The position numbers and the translations under genes are program-made. A DNA stretch of 64,000 nt from Climacteris rufus (Eukaryota > Chordata > Aves > Passeriformes > Climacteridae). The stretch covers positions 542,596 through 606,595 of the forward strand of contig VZRZ01002687.1 in NCBI GenBank assembly GCA_013398175.1, in the 5' to 3' direction. The notes below the pieces were generated by a model that saw only the letters and a list, made by a program, of their open reading frames with translations, had not been told where the DNA came from and did no database searches. Positions 53,630 to 64,000 of the stretch are shown here, piece after piece. Position 1 is the stretch's first letter. The number at the start of each line of letters is the position of its first letter.

Positions 53630-54710
53630 TGGAGCAGGGCTGCTCACAGGGTGCCACAGAGATCTGTGACAGGACTAGGACTATTCAGAGTATTTATAAA
53701 TGGTCTGGAAAAGAGATAAATAACAAGATGGCATCTGCTGCCAAGATGAGTTTCCTCAGGACAGTTGTAACAAAAACAGCCTGCAAAGAGTTGCAGGAGT
53801 ATGTTGCAGTATTGAATCACTTAAGAGTCAGGAGGGGAAAAAAAAGCTGTATTCTGTGTCAGGCAGCACAATATTGCACATGAAGAAAACAACTCTTGCT
53901 ATATCCACCAAACAATGGGCTCCAAATGAAACACTGCAGCTCAGGAGACAAATTTCTGAGGTCACCATCAGTAGGCCTAGTAATGAATACTTGTGGCAGT
54001 GAGGGAAAAAATGCAAACAAACATCAAGTTAAAATGGTGACAAGAACAGAGTACAAAGTGGTCAGATCACTGTGCCACTGCCCACAGTGCACACCCGTGC
54101 CAGGTAGTTTTGGTCACCCATTGCAAAAGGGATACAGAATTAGAAGATGCAAAGGGACACAGATGATAGACTTGGACCTTTCTGCCTAGGGGAATACTAT
54201 TTATTAGGGGATATGATAAAAGGTTACAAAATCAGATGGTTTAATAGCAATTGCAGAAGCAATGAAATCAACATGTTAAAAAAAATAAAAACCAAATCAA
54301 GAAAAAAATAGAAATATTTGATTGATTTGTGGATAATTCCCTTTCTTCCCCCTCCAAGACACTTTCACATCTTCACAATGACTGCTTTCTGAGGTTGCCA
54401 AAACATAAGTCATACACTGACCGAGTCCCTCATGAAGGACACATGTGGGGAAGCTTGCATGCTTTTGTTACATGATGGAACTCCCTGCCACAGAAAGCTG
54501 CTCAGGCCAAAACTAGAAATGCGATCCAAAAAAAATGGATTAAATAAATTCACAAAGGACAGATCTCTCTATTAAGTTCCACGGGGCAAAGGCACCTTCT
54601 GCTCAGGAAGTCCCTCGAGTGGGAGGCTGAAACAGATCAGTTTGGGGAAAGATTGTTCTACCCATGCCTTTCCACAGCACCTGCTGCTAGTCAGTGTCAA
54701 TCAATGACAT
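53630..54710 (+). mobile_element. Ancient CR1/L3-type LINE relic, ORF2 3' end to 3' UTR
   Basis: A long, strongly diverged LINE copy lies in forward orientation. Recognisable blocks occur in the expected order. ATTTATAAATGGTCTGGAAA is the end of the reverse-transcriptase region ('FINDLE'-type). GTTTTGGTCACCCATTGCA, then AAAGGGATACAGAATTAGAA and GGGGATATGATAAAAGG, follow. Then come GGAACTCCCTGCCAC and GGATTAAATAAATTC with ACAAAGGACAGATCT. The last part, to about 54710, resembles the 3' UTR only loosely. Many indels and stops mean no function. It is about four times longer and clearly older than the other CR1 pieces in the window. Subfamily cannot be set by eye. Confidence 0.85.
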
Positions 54711-57700
54711 GTGACAAGAAGCAGCTTTACTCCAAATGCTTTTCTGTTCTCTCACCAGCTCTCGAAACCAGAGTGCTACAGTTTTTTGGTTTTTTTTTTT
54801 TAATTCCTGAACCATTCCTGTCTCTCATCCAGCAAAGAGTGAAAGGAGATGCATGCACACTAAACACCCAAGGCTCCCAGGACAGGTGTATGGTAACCTT
54901 GAAAGAACTTACATCACATGTAAATCATCTGGATAGTTCTTCCTAAAACTCTGCTGCTGGTGAAATAAACAAAGCACAAACTTTCCCAGATGTGTGCTTC
55001 ATGAGGAATTCTCCGTCAACAGATGATTTATAATTTGGCATCCTCAGAAAACACAAAACTGTGATTCAAAGATGGAATGTAGATGTGGAATTGCTAAGGA
55101 GGGAGATAGAAAGGGTTTATTCATAGATTAGTCCAAACTCTAGTCCATTTGTAAGCTTTTTCACAGCTTCTAAATGTTGCACTGGGCAACTCTCCTTCCT
55201 CTCATAGTAAGATTAAGGCTGAGTGTCCATATTCCCTTAATTTTCCATAACTGATAGCCAAGTAAAATTTCCTCTGCAAAACTTGCAGGGTGAGCAGTTG
55301 CATTTTTGCACTGTGCAACAAAAGAGCAGCATAGATTATTCCACTGATTTCTGCCAGAGAAAGGTTTGCCATGCAAGGAGAAAAATCACCCCTACAAAAA
55401 GCAACCCTATTAGTGCTTATCACTAGAATCTTTCCTTCTTCAGAGAGACCAAGAGCACTGGGAAAATAAAGATATGGATGGAAGAAGGCACATTGGCTGA
55501 AAGAAATTACCAATATAACCTTCACCCCCAGGAAGGAACAAAATCCAACCTAGGAGTGAAGAGGAAGGAAAGCAAGGGGAAGATGAAATCAGCAAAAAGG
55601 ACAAGCATTAAACAATACCAGTATGAATGAACATATATCTCTATATCTACATCTTCCAGAGATATTTTGGCAACCTTGGCTAAATGATGATTTAACCTGG
55701 CATCCATTCTTTCCAAGTCATCTGCTTGTTAAAGGTGTCAGTTCCCTTGCACTGCCTACAGGAATATTTTGATGGAAGTGTCACAGAGGACTCACTGGTA
55801 CTGTTCTCACTCGGCATCACTGACATCTTCCCTTTGTTTCTGAATCTCCTCTTCTTCCAGCTGCATTTCTCTCTTTTTTTACCTTTTTTCCCCACAAGAT
55901 GAGATCCTCCATTCTGTAAATGCTGCCAAGTGAACACAACTGTGATGTTACAGACTAGATCCATTCTCCTGACACATAGACCCTTTCCTGGGACACACAA
56001 GATAGAACTGAGGGAGCACGCTGAGGCAGGCAGAGCCTAAAGCTTTCACTGTAAATAAAGACTTCCTATAGAGCCATGAAGGCTTCCCATAACACATGCA
56101 TGGAGGGGAAAAAAAGAACAGTTTCAGTAATTTTAGATAGGAGCCTTGTCACACAGACTAAACACTGACCAAAGAGCAACCAAGGATAATAGCAGAGTGT
56201 AAATACATAAAGCCTTACATGTGGCCAGGAAACTGACATTTAATCCAAACTAATTAAGTATGTTTTAAACAGTACATCAAAGACTTCTCAAATTCAAAGG
56301 TGGTGTCAGAAACAGAAGACAGGGAAAATAAACTGGACAGATTAGAAAAGCGGGAAGAACAAAATATGGGGGATTTTGGTTTAGAGAAGTCTAGACTACT
56401 GCAACAGAGAGAGGAAACAAAATCATCCAAATTTATTCACTGGGAGAATGATGCTAGGAAAAAGGGATGGGTTCAGGAGCACTGGGAACTAGCAAACATC
56501 AGCCAAGAAGCCATCGTTCTGCACACCCACACGAGGTAAAGATTGGCTTGTTGAGCAGTGAAGCAAAAGAGGTATTGTATGAAAAATACGGTAACTTCTA
56601 GAACTTGCAACACAGCCCCAGCCTACCAGGAAAAGCCAGGCTCATAGTGAAATCATGCATTCAATGGGACCCAAGAGAATACTCAACCAAGGCAAAAAAT
56701 AGCTGCTCCAGCTTATGAACAGCCTCGGCCTCCTCAGGACAACAGGGAGCTCCATGGGCAGCCTCACTGGGGGAAACTGCCCAGAAATGTCCTGATGAAA
56801 CACCCTGGGTGCCACTGCCCCTTCCCCGGGGCCCCTCCCCACCCCAGCAGCTGTTTTGGCTGGTTTTGTGGTGGGGCAGGGTGAGGAGCAGGTCCATCTC
56901 TCTGCACCAGGAACCCACTGCCAGGAGGGAGCTCGTCCTGAGGACTGACTGCACAAAATCTGAGCTGGGCCATCCAAGCTGACAGGCTGGAAGAAGGAAA
57001 AAATAAAACCTGTTAAACTTGGCAAGACTGGAACTGGTGAGGAACAGAAAGTACCTGGAAAAATGAAAACTGTACAAAAGGGATTTCATGAGTAAAGGAG
57101 ATGGGAGAAGAAGGGAAATTTAACCAGAAAAAAACCCCAAGATTTCTTGGGTTCATAAAAAATTCTAGAGAGATAGACCCATAAATCGAGTCATTTTTAT
57201 ACCAAAATGTTTCATACCTTAAAAAGTACATGGCAGACAAGGGACAAAATGATGTAGTAGGCCTTTCCCAATGGCTTCCAGTAGTTTCCCTTCAGTTCTG
57301 TCCATGGGGTTTTGCTGCCTGGAACAGCACTGCTGCAGTGAGAACTGGCTGATCCCTGAGCACAAATGAGCTGCATTTCCAACCAACAAGCAGTGCCCCT
57401 GTGCAGTCCATGGGACTACTCATGCATAGCAAATGCATCCCTAGGAGCTGGATATGATGGATACAGACATTTTTCAGCCATGGCTGTACCACACAAAGTT
57501 AGCTGTGAGTAACTATTTTCACCCTAGAGCACAGCCAACCCCCCTTCCTTCACTATTTGCATTATTTGCTCCCAGTCTGGAGTACCTGTGTGTAATTCTC
57601 CTCCTTTTAGCCTGCCCTTCTTCCCTGAATAACTGCTTCTGACAGCCTCTTAACTATATCTGAAAAGGCATTATATGAGCTAGAAGCAGCTGAGCCAGTT

Positions 57701-59071
57701 GAACAGCCTCATCCATCTTCCTCCTCACCTGTGTTTTGTTCCATCCTTTCATTTTTAACAGGCAACTCCATGCATTTTTTTTAATTAAGTGAAATACCCA
57801 TCATCTTTGCAATATTTTCTTTAGAAGGTTTACTTTAATTTTGGTTTCCCTGCTTAATCTTTTTCACAAAGCTGTATGCATTTTTAAATCTTCCAAGGAA
57901 AATAATTACAAAGATAATCCAGCTGAGTGTAATCAAACTGCAGGGTTCTTTATTTTCCTGGCCTTTTAATTTAATTTCACATCCTGTGGTCTTAAAGAAA
58001 TATTGGGATTATATCATCTTGTTATTGTTTAGATTACATGCCAGTAAAAATAAGGGGCAACCAATTCTCTTCTTACCCACTGCCACACAAAAAACTCCTC
58101 CAGCACACAGAATATTTTCAAAATAAAGATGCAGGGGAAGATCTCAGATGAGCATGAGTTACATCCCTAGGTCCCATTTTTCTGTCCAGAACCTGTCTTT
58201 GTTTGGTTGGATTTGACTAATACTACATAAGCATAGTAACTGCTTTGATAAAACAATCTGCTTTTAAACTTTTTCAGTGCAACAATAGGGATCCTGATGT
58301 GATTTTTGTGGTTTTCTTTGGATCAATACAAACCAGAAGTTATTCACGGAGTAACACTGGCATAAAACCACTATGGGAGAAGAATCAGTCAGCCAAATAA
58401 CAAAAATATAACTTCTGTCCCTACCCATGCAGGAGGACCCTGCCCACATCCTAGCAGCCAGTTTTGAGGTTTGTGGGGACCAGAGCACATCTGTAATAAG
58501 TCTGACTTCACAACTGGGGTTTCAGACCCTTCACTGCAAGCATCAAAGTCTTCAGCACACAGCTCTTCATCCTCTGAGCTGGGAAAAGAGGCCATTAGCA
58601 GCTCTCAGCTAGCACAGCAGTGCCTGGAAAGGGAGCTCATCTTCCAAGAAGTCAGACAGGATGCCAGTGTGCAGTCTTTGTTGGGCATTTTTTTCCAGGA
58701 GTTACACATTGTACTGTCCACAGGTAAAAAGGAAAAATGAAGCAACATCAGCCACCCAACACCAGGGCCTAAAATCAGCAAAGTCAGAATTCCCCTTAAG
58801 ATGTTTCTCCTTCATTGCCTTCAAAATGGGGCAGCACTTGCCCGTCCACCACCTCTGTGGGGACAAAGGCATGGACAGGCAGGGCCCATCTCAGGGTCAG
58901 ACTGTGTCTGAGACTTTCATTCTGGGGCTGTTTATCACAAAGACACTTGTGTTAGTTTGCTCCAAGTGCTGCTCCTCTGGTAACACTCAGCAGAGCATCA
59001 CTGAGAGCATCCCTGAAACCACCTCTTTCAGATGTTTTTGACTAAGTTGTCAGAATGTTCTTAATTAATAC
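54711..59071. other. Intronic sequence without genes
   Basis: Nothing recognisable is seen. A T-rich run lies at 54781-54801. A GC-rich patch at about 56740-56960 opens frames on the minus strand. The frame 56300-56539 is charged (Glu, Lys, Arg) but lacks splice context. Confidence 0.5.
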
Positions 59072-59088
59072 AAAAAAAAAAAAAAAAA
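59072..59088. repeat. A17 homopolymer
   Basis: This is an uninterrupted run of 17 A following TTAATTAATAC. It could mark an old poly(A) insertion, but I see no matching target-site duplication or source transcript. Confidence 0.9.
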
Positions 59089-59634
59089 GAGTCACAAAGT
59101 TATGCCAATGTCTTGTACAAGTACTGAAAATTCTTTTCTGAGTAGATAATTCAGCAACACTAAGTTAAAACCCTCTCAGAAAAAGAACATACTGATAACA
59201 GAGACAGGCAGTCTCTTCCCAGATTTATTATTTTGCACTTGAGGAAAGCAATCCCTTGAGATTAATGGAGCAGATGTAAGTAGTTCCACTCAAACCTTTA
59301 TGGTTAACATTTGTACTAAAAGTTTTACTACATAATAGGTTCTCTGTGTTAACCTGAGATCACCATGGCTCACTACTAAGTATTTTTAAATGCCTACAAA
59401 CACAACAAGACAGATAGCAATCAGACCATAACAGTTCCACACAACAACACACAGGAAGGGGCATAGTCCTTTCCCCAGTGAAAAAGCCTGGATGGAAGAA
59501 CTCTTGGTTTTTCCAGCACTGCCACATCCCAAGACCTGCTGCCCATGTGACTGGGCACAGGGAGCACCCCAAACACTGTCCACCAAGGGCACAGCTACAG
59601 CAGCTCTACCTTGCTCTACATCAGCCCTGCTACC

Positions 59635-59660
59635 AAAAAAAAAAAAAAAAAAACAAAAAA
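59635..59660. repeat. A19 homopolymer with A-rich extension
   Basis: Nineteen A are followed by CAAAAAA. No recognisable retrocopy lies immediately to the left, so this is best treated as a simple repeat. Confidence 0.9.
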
Positions 59661-61328
59661 TCAACAACACAGGAAACAGATTTCTAACTAGTTCTACACA
59701 AACACATTTGCCCTTAGCCAGGTATGGCTACAGAACTAATTCCCATCTCTAAAAAGAGATTTTGAAGTCGTTCAGACTTACACATTCTTTTCACAAAGGC
59801 CTGGAAAATCCTGTTTTCTGAATTTCCTTGATTGAAATATAATGAGTCTTGATTCTTCTGGATACTTTTTTTTCTCCCCAGAAAGAAATGGTTCCAGGCA
59901 TGAAAAAGAATCTAATTTTTTTTAACTACTGCTTAAAAGCACCCTGTTGCATCTGAAGCAATGGCTGATTCCATTCTTGAAATACCTTTTTTTAAGCTAT
60001 TATAATGGTGAGCTTCTCTTGAACTCTAAAAAGAAAACTAAACTGAGACACCACATGGAAGCTTCCTCTGCTTACAAAGATAATGCTTTCCTTACAAAGC
60101 ATTTTGGTTTTACATCAAGGGATGCAGGACAGGAGCTTAGATTCTGCATTCAATGCGCTGGTTAATGAAGTTGCAATAACCATATTCTCCAGGGAGTTTT
60201 GGCTGTCACTATAGCCACCTTCTTTCCTTCAAAATATGCTTTTCATTGTTCTACTGCCCTTTTTCCAACTGCTCTGCAGCCAAGTTCTTGGAAAGCAATC
60301 ACGCTTCATGTTTAGGATTTATTGCCAGTCTTTTGCCAATAAGGACACACACAAATCTCTCCTGTGATCATCCTGCAAAAGCAAGCTAAAAATACAGCAA
60401 TTTATGAACAGGCACATTTTGCATGTTATATGGCATCAGTCTGCACTCATCAAAAAAATCTGAGAGTATAAAAGGTCGCCCCTTTTGTCTAGGCCAATAG
60501 AAAGCTCTGCTTGGGTGCCATAAATAAGCTTATTTTAGAATTCCAGTCTACCTAAAAAGGGAAAAAAGCATTTGCATTGTGTTTCAGTGGTTGAAGTGTT
60601 GTTTTTTTCCATTTACATAGTAAACTTTGCACTTTAGAAACCCCAGGCTTGAGGAAAAACATAGTTTGTCTTCCAAATTGTCTGCTTTAAAACGAATGAC
60701 TAAATTAGACATCACAGTTATCATTAAAACTTTACTGGTGAGAATTGTCTGTCTGTTTGTACAAATTTGTAAAGGATTTTGCAATTTCAGAGTCGAGTTG
60801 TATTTGTGTTTTGAAATGTCTTTCAAGTTGTCTGAGAAAGCTCATGCCCACAGAAGCAGCAGGAAACATCAGGGAAGGCTGATTTCATGGCTCATGAAGG
60901 GTATTCAGGTAATCACCATGCTTTGGTCATGCTTTTCTGACCATATTGTTTATTTTTTATACAAACATTGTAGTTTAATCATCAGTCTCTGAAAGACTTG
61001 TCTTCTGTCAGCTTACTGCTTTTGAAAAGAAGGGCAGATATGGGACTCTGTGGATATGATTTAAAGCTTCTCTGGATTAAGGCTGTTGAAGTTCCTCTGA
61101 AATGTGGGGAGGCTCAGTTCTGGGTCTCTCCTGGCTGCTTGTTTATGATGATGTCCCCTGTCAAACAACCACAAATGGGGAATATGAACTGGGACTCATT
61201 GTCCAGCCTGGACTGGCTGCTGGCAGTGTGGTGTGTCTCCAACACCCATGCCTGGATGTTCTGTGGCTCAGACACCACTGCTGAGACCCAGGAACAAGAA
61301 GGCTGAGGAAAAGAAAGGTCAATGAAAC
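59661..61328. other. Intronic sequence without genes
   Basis: No exon or transposon is recognised. The region is AT-rich. The frame at 60627-60992 (121 codons) has no domain and no splice context. Confidence 0.5.
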
Positions 61329-61577
61329 GGCTTTAAAATGACAGACAGCAAGGCAAGATGGGATATTGGGAAGAAACTCTTCCCTGTGAAGGTGCTGAGG
61401 CCCTGGCACAAGCTGCCCAGAGAAGCTGTGACTGCCCCATCCCTGGAAGTGTCCAAGGCCAGGTTGGACAGGGCTTGGAAAAACCTGGGCTAGTGGAAGG
61501 TGTCCCTGCCCATGGCAGGGGTGGGACTGGATGGGCTTTAACGTTCCTTCCAACCCAAACCATTCTGTGATTCTATA
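61329..61577 (+). mobile_element. CR1 LINE fragment, 3' end, best preserved copy
   Basis: GGGATATTGGGAAGAAACTC, then TGCCCCATCCCTGGAAGTGT, CCAAGGCCAGGTTGGACAGG, GTGTCCCTGCCCATGGCAGG and the terminal ATTCTGTGATTCTAT, give an uninterrupted avian CR1 3' tail of about 250 bp. It is 5'-truncated in the manner usual for CR1. It is the least diverged CR1 in the window and so probably the youngest. It is antisense to GRK5 and has no coding capacity. Confidence 0.97.
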
Positions 61578-63599
61578 AAGATCCAGATCAATGTTTCAGC
61601 ACCTCATAATGTGGGGCTCTTACTCAACCCAAAATAACTGCCATTGTTATTATTTTGATTTTCTTTTTATGACTCCCATCTTTCTTGTCTTCCTTTCTCT
61701 GCTTATTCTTTTCCCCAGGCAATACTAAATAGTTCCCAAATACCTATTTGGTTCCTATAATTGAACCAGATGTATTTTCTATTCAGTCTGAAAAGGGACT
61801 AGTGATTTGTGAAATGGGACTTTGCATTCAAGAAATGAGAAATTATAGTCGAGGAAACAGCATAAATATACTCCTAATAAATAATGAATTGACTTTCAAA
61901 TGCAGTAAATCTTCATTTTTGTATGTTCAGACTGACAGACTTCTGAGTATAACAAGTAACTTATGTGTAATTTTGTGTCAAAACCTTCATATTCTGCAAA
62001 AATATTAAAATTTCCTGAAATTTATTCTCTGCTCAAAATTATTCACTGAAATGCATTTTTGTGTGTGTCAACTGCATTTACTCTTTTTGTTGCTCTAATA
62101 AGATTACTCATGTATCACATGGCATCAGTTAATTCTGGGTGTGCTTCTCATTGTGATCATCAGGATTCAAGTGCAAGTATTTGTGTAAGAGTTATAAAAC
62201 CTGCCCCCTGGTATTTCAGCTAAAAAGCTCCCTTTACATCAGGGGTGAAGGAACTTAGACAAGGGACCACAGTGGAAAAAAAAAAAAAAGCTACCAAGGC
62301 CAGAGCAAAGGAGTTGCAAAATTTAAACCAATATTTGCTATAAAACATTTGTGGTGGCCACTCAGCCCTGCTTCTGAGTCCCTCAAACATCCTCACTGCT
62401 GGATTTCACAGTGCAGCCCTACCTAAAGCTCTCTTTGCTACTGGTGGTAGGTTTGTGTTCCCCTTGCAATTGTGACAGAACTTCTGTCTTTGCAAACATT
62501 TGCAGACTGGATCCCATCACTTTCCTTCTTCTGACATTAAGGACCACACTGCAGGCACCAAACAGCACATAATTGAGCTAATACAGCTTCTACTTCCGAG
62601 TTCACAAGTGGAAGCACACAGGCACGTACTTGGCTTAGGCTCCATGGTCACCCAGTTAAATCTATTGATGGAGTCTGCAGGACCTGGAACAAACTTATTT
62701 TTAGACACCATAATCCTCAATATATTAGCTTGCTTTTACTCTTGGTCTTCCATATGCTGTCTGTCTTCTTCATCTGCAGTGAAAACCACCTACATTGCTC
62801 CCTGCAAATTTTAAAACAACTTTACTCGCAGCAGCTTGCAACAATAACTAAAGTGTGGCAACCTCTCTAATACAGGAATAATACTTGTGGCTCTGATGTC
62901 AGGTACATCATTTGCCCTTTGTTCTTCATTTTAAAAGATTTCTCATCCCCTCCAAAAAGAAAAAAAAACCCTTTAGAAATAAATTAACACCAGGCCTCCA
63001 AAAAATGTTGAAGGTTCATACATTGTTTAAAGAACACTTGGAATGCAGTTTGGTGGAAATCTTGATAAATTTCTGCCATTTGGATTATAGCTAACAGCTT
63101 CTTTAATAAAACTCTAACACAATAAAACAACATTACTGTGACCATCTTCCTGAGAATGGTAGAAAAGGGCCATAAAACTGAGCGGCACATTTAAAATTGC
63201 TTGCAAAATATCAGCTCTCTGTAAACAACACACAATAACTTTAATTAATACCAGTCCTTTCAAGTATTCCTAAAGTCTACTGAAATCTAAACCAGCATTG
63301 TATGACTGGTAGCAAAAACGGCATCCTAAACAATATTAAAAATGACAATAGAAAATAAAAGATCTCCATCAGAAGTCAAAAAGTTATAATTCACCAATTT
63401 GCCGAAAGGGATATAACACCTTTGCCCTTATTATTTGTAGAGCGTTTTTGCGAGGATCTCAGGACTTTACTCTTTAGCTAAGCCTCAAAAGTTCAACAGC
63501 CTGTGAGTTATATAAACACTATTTTACAATGTGAATTATCTTCCCAGCAGAAGGATCACTTCGGGGGAGGACCATTTGAACGATCTCTTTTACGGAATG
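61578..63599. other. Intronic sequence without genes, AT-rich
   Basis: No gene is recognised. An A14 run lies at 62276-62289. CpG is rare until about 63420, after which it rises toward the island at the right edge. Confidence 0.55.
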
Positions 63600-64000
63600 A
63601 ACGCTGCTTCACTCGTACTTGCACAGCTTGAGAGGGGCCGGAGCCGCAGCCCACCCAAGCGCTGCGAGCCTCGCCCGCCGGCAGCTCCGCACTCGGGAGG
63701 CAGCGGGAGACAGGCTGCAGGTTGGACCGCACCTACAGCGCCCAGGCCGGCAAGTGTTTTCGGGGAAAGAAGTCTGAGCAAGGGCTTGGGAAAATGCCTT
63801 ATTTTAAGCAGTAAGCAAGTAAATAAATACAAACATAGAAACGGGATGGAGCAGACAGAAGGCGATCGCGTCTTGGCAGCGATGCCGCAACCGTAGGACG
63901 TGTTGCTTGTGCGTGGCGCTCCCGCTCCGGCCGGAGGGAGGGATGCTCCCGGGCGGACGGGGCTCCGCGGGGAGCCGGGGCGAGTCCCGAGCCCCCGGCT
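63600..64000 (-). promoter_or_regulatory. GRK5: CpG island edge, probable GRK5 promoter shoulder
   Basis: CpG density jumps from rare to dozens of CG dinucleotides in 400 bp, and GC content is high at 63630-63760 and 63890-64000. A GGGCGG GC box is at 63951-63956, a 12-bp palindrome CTCCGGCCGGAG at 63925-63936, and a GGCTCC...GGAGCC inverted repeat at 63961-63976. No MELEN-type first coding exon appears on the minus strand, so the translation start must lie further right. This part may be the first bases of intron 1, non-coding 5' exon sequence, or a divergent promoter. The island clearly continues past the window. Confidence 0.75.

Larger units (their letters stand above)
2832..64000 (-). 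other. GRK5: GRK5 intron 1 (3' portion, possibly almost complete)
   Basis: Everything from the exon 2 acceptor to the right edge lacks a recognisable coding exon and lies on the side where GRK5 exon 1 must be. A very long first intron is typical of this gene in vertebrates (recalled family knowledge). The CpG-rich block at the right edge suggests the promoter is close. Whether other transcripts, such as antisense lncRNAs or a nested gene, use this interval cannot be told from sequence alone. Confidence 0.82.

Noticed and set aside
56300..56539. Charged 79-codon frame resembling a coiled coil
   Set aside because: Purine-rich sequence naturally yields Glu/Lys/Arg codons; no splice sites or homologue recognised.
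59072..59660. Poly(A) tracts as signs of processed pseudogenes
   Set aside because: No gene-like sequence or target-site duplication was found beside either A17 or A19 run.
63531..63896. Frame across the CpG island as a possible first exon
   Set aside because: It is on the strand opposite GRK5 and its length is explained by GC content. The GRK5 N-terminus (MELEN...) is not encoded on either strand here.
1..64000. tRNA, rRNA, snRNA, CRISPR or full-length endogenous retrovirus
   Set aside because: No tRNA B-box-like GGTTCGAATCC, no spaced direct repeats of CRISPR type, and no retroviral gene or paired LTR was recognised by eye; short degraded LTRs cannot be excluded.

Overview
This window is vertebrate nuclear DNA, almost certainly from a bird. 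The repeats I can identify are CR1 LINE pieces whose sequence and ATTCTGTG/ATTCTAT-type 3' ends are typical of avian genomes. I see no mammalian Alu, B1 or L1 sequence. There are no bacterial operons, tRNA or rRNA genes, or CRISPR arrays.

The one protein-coding segment I can support is a 96-bp internal exon on the minus strand at 2736-2831. It has a good splice acceptor and donor. It encodes the basic N-terminal segment of G protein-coupled receptor kinase 5 (GRK5), including KRKGKSKKWKEIL and the start of the RGS-homology domain. The sequence fits GRK5 better than GRK4 or GRK6. GRK5 therefore runs right to left. Positions 1-2735 are the start of intron 2, and 2832-64000 (about 61 kb) is the 3' part of intron 1, possibly nearly all of it. 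A CpG-rich, GC-rich block starts near 63600 and runs off the right edge. It fits the downstream shoulder of the GRK5 promoter island. The first coding exon (MELEN...) was not found, so it should lie beyond position 64000.

The rest is ordinary intronic sequence. It holds about seven CR1 fragments in both orientations, one of them a much older and longer ORF2-to-3'UTR relic at 53630-54710. It also holds a few simple repeats, one small GC-rich minisatellite, a 47-N assembly gap at 35763-35809, one ambiguous base at 12323, several A/T tracts and two near-perfect palindromic structures. Some blocks keep CpGs and contain transcription-factor-like motifs, notably a GATA-motif cluster at 43361-43739 and a CRE at 22372. 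These are candidates for intronic enhancers, but that is inference.

The open reading frames over 100 codons scattered through the intron show no recognisable domains and I treat them as chance. I did not find a new biological system here. The most useful results are the GRK5 assignment, the predicted position of exon 1, and the candidate regulatory and ancient-repeat segments.
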